DNA of 64,000 nt from Porphyrobacter sp. (GTDB taxonomy: Bacteria; Pseudomonadota; Alphaproteobacteria; Sphingomonadales; Sphingomonadaceae), in assembly GCA_027531395.1 (NCBI GenBank), contig JAPZRO010000006.1:248001-312000 (forward strand), in the 5' to 3' direction. Below the pieces are notes generated by a model. The model was given only the letters and a program-made list of their open reading frames with translations, did no database searches and was not told where the DNA came from. This document shows positions 18,702 through 29,604 of this stretch, in pieces; within the stretch, counting starts at the first letter, position 1; the number at the start of each line of letters is the position of its first letter. The position numbers and the translations under genes are program-made.

Positions 18702-19628
18702 ATGTCCGTCGTCCCCCCGCAAGCATCCTCGTCCGCAAGGCGCACGCCCTTCGGCCTGACCATCACGGTGGTCGCCGCCGGTGCCGCGCTGCTGGCGGCC
18801 TGCGCGACGCCTGCGCCGCCTCCGCCGCCTCCGCCGCCTCCGCCCCCGCCGCCCGTGGTCGAAGCGGTGCCCTATCGTCCGCTCCCGCCGGGCGGGGCGC
18901 ACTACGTGATGAACATTCCCCCGCGCGGGCCTGACGGGCGCCGGGTGACGGTCAATACCGGCATCTCCAACGATCACCTGGTGTGGCACCTGCGTTCGGC
19001 GTGGAACGTGGCCGCGCTCAACTGCCTTGCGCCCGAATACGAGCCGATCCTCGAAGGCTATCGCGGCTTCCTGACCAAGAACGCCCGCACGCTGAAGGCG
19101 GTCAATGACCGGATCGAGGCGGAATACCTCAAGAAGCACAAGAACAAGCGCGCGGCGATGGTGGCGCGCGACGGGCTGGTGACGCAGGTCTACAATTTCT
19201 TCGCCCTGCCGGCCGCACGCGCCGGTTTCTGCCGTGCGGCACTGGACATGTCGAACCGCGCGCTCGCCGCTCCGCCGACCGATCCGCTCGGCTTTGCCCG
19301 CACCAATTTCGATGGGCTGCTGGTGCCGTTCGAGACCTTCTTCGACGAATACGAGGCCTATCAGCGCGCCTCGGCCGAATGGGATGCCAAGTGGGGCGCG
19401 ATGTACGGCGCTTCGCAGCCCGGCTGGGTGGCGGTGCAGGAGGCCCGCGCGAGCGGGTTGCCGGTGCCGAGCGTGGTCGATCTGGCCGGACAGGGTGTGC
19501 AGGTGCAGACCGTGATCGATCCGGTGACGGGGCAGCCTGTGCCGGTGGTCCCGGTGAACGAAGGCGTGACCTCGCAGCCGGTGGTGCAGCCGCTGGCCGA
19601 GCAGCCGCCGCGCAAGTCGGGACAGTGA
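18702..19628 (+). CDS. Proline-rich lipoprotein of unknown function
   Basis: 308 aa. A basic N-terminus and hydrophobic stretch end in the lipobox LLAAC (Cys about 34), so a lipid-anchored envelope protein is predicted. Directly after the cysteine is a run of about 14 prolines. The remaining 240 residues form a soluble domain with YRPLPPGGAHYVMNIPP and a helical region containing two cysteines (NCLAPEY, GFCRAALDM). The C-terminus is rich in Val, Gln and Pro. I recognise no named domain. Similar proteins seem common in sphingomonads, but that is recollection, not a search. Confidence 0.75.
   Translation: MSVVPPQASSSARRTPFGLTITVVAAGAALLAACATPAPPPPPPPPPPPPPVVEAVPYRPLPPGGAHYVMNIPPRGPDGRRVTVNTGISNDHLVWHLRSAWNVAALNCLAPEYEPILEGYRGFLTKNARTLKAVNDRIEAEYLKKHKNKRAAMVARDGLVTQVYNFFALPAARAGFCRAALDMSNRALAAPPTDPLGFARTNFDGLLVPFETFFDEYEAYQRASAEWDAKWGAMYGASQPGWVAVQEARASGLPVPSVVDLAGQGVQVQTVIDPVTGQPVPVVPVNEGVTSQPVVQPLAEQPPRKSGQ
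18816..18842 (+). repeat. Three perfect 9-bp tandem repeats inside the polyproline tract
   Basis: CCGCCTCCG occurs three times head to tail and encodes part of the proline run of the lipoprotein. Because the unit is a multiple of three, slippage would change the tract length without shifting the frame. Confidence 0.8.
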
Positions 19629-19732
19629 GAATTGGCGGCAGCGGCGCTCAAAAACGCCGTTGCAAGCCCGTCCGCTTCTCGCTAATGCGCGCCCTCGCCT
19701 GACCCCCAGAGGGTGGGCGCGAAACCTGGAAC

Positions 19733-19808
<76 letters not shown>

Positions 19809-19986
19809 GTTTCGTTTGTTGTTTTCGCCATCAAACGCCGGGCGGCGGACGTCCGTCCCCCTTGGCATCCGCCGCATAAGCGGCGACGGCCGGTCGGCCT
19901 TGCTGCGCTTTGCGCCGTTCCAGACCTAACAATCTTGCTCTGGGTTACCTCACTTGCCGTCAGTCTGGCCTGACGCTATCCACGTC

Positions 19987-20160
19987 ACCGCGTTTCGGTA
20001 ACGGGAATGCGGTGCAAATCCGCAGCTGTCCCTGCAACTGTAAGCGGTGAGTGTGGAGTGCGCCCCCTCTTCCAAGAGGGCAGCCACTGGGGGTCTTCGG
20101 ACTATCCGGGAAGGCGAGCACCCCATGCGATGATCCGTGAGCCAGGAGACCGACCGGGGC
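19987..20160 (+). promoter_or_regulatory. Cobalamin (B12) riboswitch
   Basis: The leader of the receptor gene carries the conserved cobalamin aptamer elements in order: ACGGGAAT, GGTGCAAATCCGCAGCTG, CCCTGCAACTGTAAGC, GCCACTGGGGG, CCGGGAAGGCGAGCA, and the B12 box GAGCCAGGAGACCGACCGG. About 130 bases separate it from the GTG start, leaving room for an expression platform. Binding of adenosylcobalamin is expected to repress the receptor. Confidence 0.93.
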
Positions 20161-20290
20161 GTGTCGCTCTTTGCTTGGTTCAGGGGTTGGCCAGGCGCGG
20201 AACAAGACTTTCGTTGTGAGCGACATCGCTGGGCTGTGGGGGATGGGATCTCCCTTGCGGCCACCATGTTGCTGATGACGGGAGGAATCC

Positions 20291-23423
<3,133 letters not shown>

Positions 23424-23446
23424 TCTGACGCGATGCTGACCCGATC

Positions 23447-24565
23447 ATGTTGAACACTCTGGCAGACATCACCGCCGCGCGGCGGATCGTGGTCAAGATC
23501 GGCTCGTCGCTGCTGGTCGGTGGTGGCCACCCGCGCGAGGCGTGGCTGACGCGCATGGCGGGCGATCTGGCGATGCTGCGCAAGGCAGGCGCGCAGGTGA
23601 TCGTGGTAAGTTCCGGCGCGATCGCGCTGGGCGCGGCGCGTCTGGCCTTGCCCAAGGGTGGGCGCGGGAGCCTTGCCGATGCGCAGGCCGCCGCCGCCGT
23701 GGGCCAGATCGCGCTCGCCGACCTGTGGAGCCGCGCGCTCGCCGCGCAGGGCATCACCGCCGCGCAGATGCTGCTGACGCTCGGCGACCTCGAAGACCGC
23801 CGCCGCTATCTCAACGCCTCGGCTACGCTCGACCGGCTGCTTGAGGCAGGCGTGATCCCGGTCATCAACGAGAACGATTCGGTCGCCACCGAGGAAATCC
23901 GCTTCGGCGACAATGACCGCCTCGCCGCGCGCGTCGCGCAGGCGGCCAATGCCGATCTGGTGCTGCTGCTGTCGGATGTCGACGGGCTCTATGACCGCGA
24001 CCCGCGCGAGGCTGGCGCGGCGCTGATCCCGGTGGTCGAAGCCGTGACTCCGCAAGTGATGGCGATGGCGAGCGGGGCTTCGTCCTCGGGTCTTGGCTCG
24101 GGCGGGATGGTCTCCAAGCTTCAGGCCGCGCAGATCGCGACGCGCGCCGGGATCGCGCTGGCGATCCTCAACGGCACGCATGACGCGCCGATCACCCATG
24201 CGCTGGGCGCTGGGACGGGAACGCTGTTCCTGCCGGTGAGCGCGGCTTCCGCGCGCAAAGCATGGCTCGGCGGGCGGCTGGCACCGGCGGGTGAATTGCG
24301 CGTCGACAAGGGCTGCGCCGAGGCGCTGAAGGGCGGGGCGAGCCTGCTGGCGGCGGGCGTGGTCGGCGTTTCCGGCACCTTCCGGCGCGGCGATCTGGTC
24401 AGCGTGCTCAGCCTCAAGGGTGAGCGGCTGGCGCAGGGCCTTGCCGAATATGACGCCGCCGAGATGCAGCTGATCGCCGGCAAGCGCGCCGAGGATCAGG
24501 CCGAGCGGCTGGGCTACGCGCCGCGCTCCTGCGTGATCCACCGCGATCACATGGTCCTGCTGTGA
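23447..24565 (+). CDS. proB: Glutamate 5-kinase ProB with PUA domain
   Basis: First enzyme of proline synthesis, phosphorylating glutamate. The amino acid kinase domain (about 1-260) has VVKIGSSLLV, VSSGAIALGAARL, NENDSVATEEIRFGDND and LLLSDVDGLYDRDP, and GLGSGGMVSKLQAA where most family members have GTGGM. A C-terminal PUA domain (about 280-370) begins RVDKGCAEALKGGASLL. Length 372 aa is standard. It probably shares a transcript with obgE and the following SDR gene (10-base gap). Confidence 0.95.
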   Translation: MLNTLADITAARRIVVKIGSSLLVGGGHPREAWLTRMAGDLAMLRKAGAQVIVVSSGAIALGAARLALPKGGRGSLADAQAAAAVGQIALADLWSRALAAQGITAAQMLLTLGDLEDRRRYLNASATLDRLLEAGVIPVINENDSVATEEIRFGDNDRLAARVAQAANADLVLLLSDVDGLYDRDPREAGAALIPVVEAVTPQVMAMASGASSSGLGSGGMVSKLQAAQIATRAGIALAILNGTHDAPITHALGAGTGTLFLPVSAASARKAWLGGRLAPAGELRVDKGCAEALKGGASLLAAGVVGVSGTFRRGDLVSVLSLKGERLAQGLAEYDAAEMQLIAGKRAEDQAERLGYAPRSCVIHRDHMVLL

Positions 24566-24575
24566 GCCTGCGCCC

Positions 24576-25493
24576 ATGAGTCTTTTGGCGATCACCGGCG
24601 CAACCGGGTTCGTCGGCAGCGCGGTGCTCGACGCGGCCTTGGCCGAGGGCCATCAGGTGCGCGCGCTTGCCCGCCGCGATCAGTCCCCGCGCGAAGGCGT
24701 GGAATGGGTGCGCGGCGACCTTGGCGATACGGCGGCGCTGGCGGCGCTGTGCCAAGGCGCGGATGCGGTGATCCATGTCGCGGGCCTCACCAACACGCCC
24801 GATCCGGCCGAGTTCGAGACAGCCAACGTCACCGGCACCGCCAATGTCCTGGCAGCGATGGGCGGGGCGGGCGTCCGGCGGCTGGTGTTCGTCTCCTCGC
24901 TCGCTGCGCGCGAGCCCAAGCTTTCGGCCTATGGCGCCTCCAAGGCGCGTGCCGAGGCGCTGGTGGAAGCATCGGGCCTCGACTGGACGACCGTGCGTCC
25001 CCCCGGCGTCTATGGCCCGCGCGACATCGACTATCTCGACATGTTCCGCACCGCCAAGTGGGGCTTCGTGCCCCTCCCGCCGGGCGGAGCGAGTTCGATC
25101 ATCCATGCGGACGATTTGGCCGCGCTGCTGGTGACGCTGGCGGCGAGCAACGCCGCGCCGACCCGCAAGAAACTCTACGAGCCCGACGACGGGCGCGAGG
25201 GCGGATGGAGCCACAAGGAACTCGCAGCAGCGATCGGCCGGGCCGTCGGGCGGGGATCGGTCTTTGCGCCGCACCTGCCGCGCTTCGTGCTCGATCTTGC
25301 CGCCGCCGGAGACCGCATCGCGCGCGGCGACCGTGCCAAACTTACCCCCGACCGGGTGGGCTACATGGCGCATCCCAACTGGGTTTCGCGGTCTGATCGC
25401 AAGGTGCCGCCGGGCATCTGGCAGCCGCGGATCACCGGCGAGGAAGGGCTGAAGGCCACCGCGCAATGGTACGCCCGCGAGGGCTGGCTCTGA
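24576..25493 (+). CDS. NAD-dependent epimerase/dehydratase (extended SDR) family protein
   Basis: 305 aa soluble oxidoreductase. The N-terminal nucleotide motif is TGATGFVGSAVLDAAL, an acidic patch WVRGDLGD follows, and the active-site pair appears as YGASKARAEAL with Ser in FVSSLAA. The motif RPPGVYGPRD is typical of extended SDRs. The closest general types are NAD(P)-binding 3-beta-hydroxysteroid dehydrogenase-like or complex I-associated proteins; the substrate cannot be read from sequence. It overlaps no neighbour and ends four bases before the convergent cysH stop. Confidence 0.82.
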   Translation: MSLLAITGATGFVGSAVLDAALAEGHQVRALARRDQSPREGVEWVRGDLGDTAALAALCQGADAVIHVAGLTNTPDPAEFETANVTGTANVLAAMGGAGVRRLVFVSSLAAREPKLSAYGASKARAEALVEASGLDWTTVRPPGVYGPRDIDYLDMFRTAKWGFVPLPPGGASSIIHADDLAALLVTLAASNAAPTRKKLYEPDDGREGGWSHKELAAAIGRAVGRGSVFAPHLPRFVLDLAAAGDRIARGDRAKLTPDRVGYMAHPNWVSRSDRKVPPGIWQPRITGEEGLKATAQWYAREGWL

Positions 25494-25497
25494 CGCC

Positions 25498-26280
25498 CTA
25501 GAGGAACGGTTCCTCGCCCGGCTTGTGGATGCCGCATTCGGTCTTGTCCCAGCCCTTCCAACGGCCCGAGCGCGGGTCTTCGCCCGGCGCGACCTGCGAG
25601 GTGCAGGGCGAGCAGCCGATCGAGGGATAGCCCTGCGCGATCAGCGGGTGGCGGGGGAGATCATGCTGGATGAAGTAGCCCTCGATCTGGCCGGCATCCC
25701 AGTCGATCAGCGGGTTGATCTTGAGCCGCCCCTGCGCGTCGCTGGTATCCACTTCAAAGCGCGGCAGATTGGCGCGGGTCGCGGCCTGGAACGCCTTGCG
25801 GCCGGTGAAGCTCGCATCGTAGTTCACCAGCACCTTCTCCAGCGGGCGCACCTTGCGGATCTCGCAGCAGCCGTCGGGATCATAGGACCAGCGCAGGCCG
25901 GTTTCGTCGCGCTTGGCGAGCTCTTCCGCGTCAGGGGTCAGCACGACGAGGTTGAGGCCCAGCAGGCGGACGAGCTCGTCGCGATAGGCGAGCGTTTCGG
26001 CAAAGTGCTTGCCGGTGTCGAGGAACAGCACCGGCACCGCCGGATCGACCGTCGCCACAAGGTGGAGCAGCACCGCGCTCTCGGCTCCGAAACTGGAGAC
26101 GACGGCGAGGTCGCCCGCCAGCCGGTCACGGATCACGGCTTCGAGCATCTCGTGCGTCGTGCTGCCGCGGAACATGCGGTTGAGACGCACCGCGTCATGC
26201 TCGGTGAAGCGCGGTGCCAGATCGAGCGCGTCGCGGGTGCGTTCGGTCGCGGCGGTGGTGGCGGTGGTGTCAGGCTTCAT
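25498..26280 (-). CDS. cysH: Phosphoadenylyl/adenylyl-sulfate reductase CysH
   Basis: Reduces activated sulfate to sulfite in the cytoplasm. The ATP-pyrophosphatase-like fold shows VVSSFGAESAVLLHLV and FLDTGKHFAETLAYR. Two cysteine pairs are present, DGCCEIRKVRPL and IGCSPCTSQV, the ligands for a [4Fe-4S] cluster, and the catalytic ECGIH motif is near the C-terminus. The cluster cysteines point to the APS-using (bacterial assimilatory) type rather than the E. coli PAPS type. Length 260 aa. It is the last gene of the sulfur operon, overlapping DUF934 by 11 bases. Confidence 0.93.
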   Translation of the reverse strand: MKPDTTATTAATERTRDALDLAPRFTEHDAVRLNRMFRGSTTHEMLEAVIRDRLAGDLAVVSSFGAESAVLLHLVATVDPAVPVLFLDTGKHFAETLAYRDELVRLLGLNLVVLTPDAEELAKRDETGLRWSYDPDGCCEIRKVRPLEKVLVNYDASFTGRKAFQAATRANLPRFEVDTSDAQGRLKINPLIDWDAGQIEGYFIQHDLPRHPLIAQGYPSIGCSPCTSQVAPGEDPRSGRWKGWDKTECGIHKPGEEPFL

Positions 26281-26725
26281 GGCGCTTGTCCGCTATGGTC
26301 GCGCGGGCGTCTGCCGCGCGCTGATAGACGTTTTCCCAGGTCGCGAAGGCGCGCGCGGCGTCCTCCTCGTCGAGGCGCTTGTCGGGGGCGAAGCTGTCGA
26401 AGCCGCAGCGGCGCATGTGGCTGAGCTGGTCGATCAGCACCGCGCCCACCGCGCGCAACTCGCCGGTGTAACCCGCCTCGCGCAGGATCCGGGCCGAGGA
26501 ATAGCCGCGCCCGTCGCCGAACACCGGGAAGTTGACCTCCACCAGCGCGAGGCGATCGAGGAAGGGCAGCAGCACCCGCGCATCGTCACCCGGCTCGATG
26601 CGGACGGCGGTGGCGTTGGTCTGATCGCAGCAGGAATCCACCGTCACGGCGGCGTGATCCACCGGCTCGTCGTCGCGGAAGCGGAACTGCACCTCGTCGG
26701 GGGACTGGCCCAGATCATTGCCCAT
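26270..26725 (-). CDS. DUF934 family protein of the sulfite reductase operon
   Basis: 151 aa soluble protein. The core LDRLALVEVNFPVFGDGRGY followed by SSARILREAGYTGELRAVG and the downstream DQLSHMRRCGFDSF are the recognisable DUF934 signature. The family is nearly always found beside a one-subunit sulfite reductase and cysH, and is annotated as a possible oxidoreductase, perhaps helping electron delivery; this is not proven. It overlaps cysI and cysH by 11 bases each, implying tight co-expression. Confidence 0.85.
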   Translation of the reverse strand: MGNDLGQSPDEVQFRFRDDEPVDHAAVTVDSCCDQTNATAVRIEPGDDARVLLPFLDRLALVEVNFPVFGDGRGYSSARILREAGYTGELRAVGAVLIDQLSHMRRCGFDSFAPDKRLDEEDAARAFATWENVYQRAADARATIADKRHEA

Positions 26726-28346
26726 AAAGCGCCTCCTTGAACGGCTCCATGCCGATGCGGCGGTAGGTATCGAGGAAGCGCTCGCCTTCGGTGCGGGCCG
26801 CGAGATAGACGTCGGTGACCTTCTCGACCGCGGCGATCACGCCGTCCTCGTCGAAGCCGGGGCCGGTGATCTTGGCGAGGCTGACGTCCTCGGCCTCCGA
26901 TCCGCCGAGCGAGAGCTGGTAATTCTCGGTTCCCTTCTTGTCGACGCCTAGGATGCCGATGTGGCCCGCGTGGTGATGCCCGCAGGCATTGATGCAGCCC
27001 GAGATCTTGAGCTTCAGCTCGCCCACCACTTCGGTGCGGCCGGTTTCGGCGAACCGCTCGGAAATGCGCTGGGCGAGCGGGATCGAGCGGGCGTTGGCCA
27101 GCGAGCAGTAATCGAGGCCCGGACAGGCGATGATGTCCTCGATCGTGTCCATGTTGGGCGCGCCGAGACCCGCCGCATCGAGCGCGCTCCACACCGCGTG
27201 GAGATCGCGGATAGCGACATGCGGCAGCAGCAGGTTCTGGGTGTGCATCACCCGCAGCTCGTCGAAGGAGTAGTCCTTCGCCAGCTTCGCCACGACGCGC
27301 ATCTGCTCGGCGGTGGCATCGCCCGGGATGCCGCCGGCCGGCTTCAAGCTGATGACCGCCGAGACATAGGCGTCGTGCTTGTGGCGGTGGGTGTTGCGAT
27401 CCACCCAGAGCGCGAAATCGGGGTCGGAACGGTCGAGCGTCTTCGGGCCGTCGACAAAGGCGGGATCGGCGAAATGCGCCGCGATCCGCGCCAGTTCCTC
27501 GCGCGGCGGTTCCACGCCAACGCTCAGCAGATGCGCGAATTCCTCCTCGACCTGGCGGATATATTCCGCCGCGCCGAGCTCATGGACGAGGATCTTGATC
27601 CGCGCCTTGTACTTGTTGTCGCGGCGGCCGTAGCGGTTGTAGACGCGCAGGCAGGCCTCGGCATAGGTGATGAACTGGTCGATCGGCACGAAGTCGCGGA
27701 TCAGCGGGGCGATCATCGGGGTGCGCCCCATGCCGCCGCCGGCATAGAACTGCGCTCCGATTTCGCCGTCACGCTTGACGATGCGCACGCCGATATCGTG
27801 CAGCCGCATCGCCGCGCGGTCTTTCTCGGAGGCGATCACCGCGATCTTGAACTTGCGCGGCAGGTAGGTGAACTCCGGGTGGAAGCTCGACCACTGGCGC
27901 ATCAGTTCGGCATAGGGGCGGGGGTCGACCACCTCGTCCGCGGCAGCACCCGCGAAGTGATCGGACGAGATGTTGCGGATGCAGTTGCCGCTGGTCTGGA
28001 TCGCATGCATCTCCACCGTCGCCAGATCGGCGAGGATATCGGCGGCGTCCTCCAGCTTGATCCAGTTGTACTGGATGTTCTGGCGGGTGGTGAAGTGGCC
28101 GTAGCCGCGGTCATACTTCTCCGCGATGTCCGCGAGCATGAGCATCTGGCGGCTGTCGAGCGTGCCATAGGGGATCGCGACGCGCAGCATGTAGGCGTGG
28201 AGCTGGAGATAGAGCCCGTTCATCAGCCGCAGCGGCTTGAACTGGTCTTCGGTCAGCTTGCCTTCCAGGCGGCGGCGGGCCTGATCGCGGAATTCCTCGA
28301 CGCGGGCGTCGACCATCGCCTGATCGTATGAATCGTAACGGTACAT
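26715..28346 (-). CDS. cysI: Sulfite (or nitrite) reductase hemoprotein beta-component
   Basis: Six-electron reductase of sulfite to sulfide carrying siroheme and a [4Fe-4S] cluster, 543 aa. Visible features are the ferredoxin-like half-domain with LPYGTL-like IPYGTLDSRQML, YGHFTTRQNIQYNWI, TSGNCIRNISSDHF, and the two cysteine motifs CPGLDYCSLA and SGCINACGHHHAGHIG that bind the cluster and siroheme. Family members also include assimilatory nitrite reductases, but cysH and cobA in the same operon favour sulfite. No cysJ flavoprotein is nearby, so ferredoxin or another donor is likely. Confidence 0.93.
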   Translation of the reverse strand: MYRYDSYDQAMVDARVEEFRDQARRRLEGKLTEDQFKPLRLMNGLYLQLHAYMLRVAIPYGTLDSRQMLMLADIAEKYDRGYGHFTTRQNIQYNWIKLEDAADILADLATVEMHAIQTSGNCIRNISSDHFAGAAADEVVDPRPYAELMRQWSSFHPEFTYLPRKFKIAVIASEKDRAAMRLHDIGVRIVKRDGEIGAQFYAGGGMGRTPMIAPLIRDFVPIDQFITYAEACLRVYNRYGRRDNKYKARIKILVHELGAAEYIRQVEEEFAHLLSVGVEPPREELARIAAHFADPAFVDGPKTLDRSDPDFALWVDRNTHRHKHDAYVSAVISLKPAGGIPGDATAEQMRVVAKLAKDYSFDELRVMHTQNLLLPHVAIRDLHAVWSALDAAGLGAPNMDTIEDIIACPGLDYCSLANARSIPLAQRISERFAETGRTEVVGELKLKISGCINACGHHHAGHIGILGVDKKGTENYQLSLGGSEAEDVSLAKITGPGFDEDGVIAAVEKVTDVYLAARTEGERFLDTYRRIGMEPFKEALYGQ

Positions 28347-28347
28347 G

Positions 28348-28647
28348 TCAGATCACCCAGTCCCAGCCGGTCTTGTCGGCAGTCGGCACGGCGAGGTCGC
28401 GCCGCACGGTCGGGCCGAGTGCGCGCACCCGGTCCTTGATATGCGCCGGGCGGACGTGCCCGGCAGCGTCGATGCTGGCCTCGATGGCGTAGGGCACGTT
28501 GACCCGCCGCGCGGCTTCCTCGCGGGCGAGGATTTCCTCGGCCTCCTCGCCCACGTCGACCGCATCGTCGACAAACAGCGACCAGCCGGAGCCGTTCCAC
28601 CATGTGACCGCGCCCGAGCGCAGGTCGTTGCCGGTGAGGATCTTCAT
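28348..28647 (-). CDS. DUF2849 domain-containing protein
   Basis: 99 aa protein, starting MKILTGNDLRSGAVTWW and containing EEAEEILAREEAARRVNVPY and AHIKDRVRALGPTVR. This matches the DUF2849 family, small alphaproteobacterial proteins encoded next to sulfite reductase. The family has no established function. The start overlaps the cobA stop by four bases, and the stop lies one base before cysI, so it is part of the operon. Confidence 0.85.
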   Translation of the reverse strand: MKILTGNDLRSGAVTWWNGSGWSLFVDDAVDVGEEAEEILAREEAARRVNVPYAIEASIDAAGHVRPAHIKDRVRALGPTVRRDLAVPTADKTGWDWVI

Positions 28648-29402
28648 TGCGCGGCCTCCTGAGCCAATGCGGCGACAGCAGCGTCTTCACGCGCGGTGAC
28701 CTCGCCGATGACGATTAGGGCGGGGCTCTTGACCGCCTCGGCTTCGACCAGATCGGGCAGGCCTGCGAGCAGCCCGCGCAGCACCCGCATTTCGAGGCGC
28801 GCGGCGTTCTCGATCACGGCGACGGGGACATCGGGGGTCAGGCCATCGGCCATCAGCTTGTCGGCGATGGCGGCGGCGGTCGAGACGCCCATGTAGATCA
28901 CCAGGGTGCGACCCTTGCCTGCAAGGCCCGACCAGTCCTGTTCCGAGAGGCCCTTGCACTGCCCGGCGACGAAGCTGACGATGCTGGAGGCCTCGCGGTG
29001 GGTGAGGGCGATCTGCGCGGCGGCGGCGGCGCCATTGGCAGCGGAAATGCCGGGGACGACCTCGACCGGAACACCGGCAGCGCGCGCGGCTTCGGCTTCC
29101 TCGCCGCCGCGACCGAAGATGAAGGGATCGCCGCCCTTGAGGCGCACCACGTCATGGCCCTTCAAAGCCTCAGCCACCAGCAGGGCGTTGATGCCCTCCT
29201 GCGGCAGGGTGTGGCGGGCACGCTGTTTCGCCACGGAAATCAGCCGCGCCTCGGGCCGCGCGAGGTCGAGGATATCGGGGCCGATCAGCCCGTCATGAAC
29301 GATCACTTCCGCCCGCTCGATCAGGCGGATGGCGCGCAGGGTTAGCAGGTCCACCGGACCCGGCCCCGCGCCGACGAGATAGATGGTGCCACTCTTTCGC
29401 AT
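28644..29402 (-). CDS. cobA: Uroporphyrinogen-III C-methyltransferase (CobA/CysG-A type)
   Basis: SAM-dependent enzyme making precorrin-2, the first step toward siroheme for the sulfite reductase and also toward cobalamin. Signatures are IYLVGAGPGPVDLLTL, VHDGLIGPDILDL, VRLKGGDPFIFGRGGEEAEA, VVPGISAANGAAA and a SAM-site segment LVIYMGVS. There is no fused dehydrogenase/ferrochelatase domain as in full CysG. The ATG at 29402 (252 aa) is preferred; a GTG nine bases upstream is possible. It is the first gene of the sulfur operon. Confidence 0.92.
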   Translation of the reverse strand: MRKSGTIYLVGAGPGPVDLLTLRAIRLIERAEVIVHDGLIGPDILDLARPEARLISVAKQRARHTLPQEGINALLVAEALKGHDVVRLKGGDPFIFGRGGEEAEAARAAGVPVEVVPGISAANGAAAAAQIALTHREASSIVSFVAGQCKGLSEQDWSGLAGKGRTLVIYMGVSTAAAIADKLMADGLTPDVPVAVIENAARLEMRVLRGLLAGLPDLVEAEAVKSPALIVIGEVTAREDAAVAALAQEAAQ

Positions 29403-29489
29403 GGCTCGCACTTGGGCGAGTACGGGCCAGCCTGCCAGCGAGAATGGTTTGGCGGCGGCGTAGCTGAACTATATCCGCGCCGTTGATTG

Positions 29490-29594
29490 CGGGGCCGCCT
29501 CCGCGGCCCCGTCCTCGGCGCTGTTTCAAGTCCTGCGGACTTGAGCGCCTGCGGCTCGCGCGCGTGCGCTCGCGGCCCGCCCGGTGGCGGGCCG
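29490..29594. repeat. Cluster of three perfect hairpins between a PLP lyase gene and cobA
   Basis: Three perfect stem-loops follow each other: 29490-29511 (9-bp stem, loop CTCC), 29526-29544 (8-bp stem TCAAGTCC, loop TGC), and 29573-29594 (9-bp stem, loop CGGT). A fourth weaker one pairs GAGCGC at 29543-29548 with GCGCTC at 29566-29571. They fill most of the 202-base gap. The one nearest 29594 starts 10 bases after the lyase stop codon and may end its transcript; the role of the others is unknown. Confidence 0.7.
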
Positions 29595-29604
29595 ATTCCG
29601 GAAC

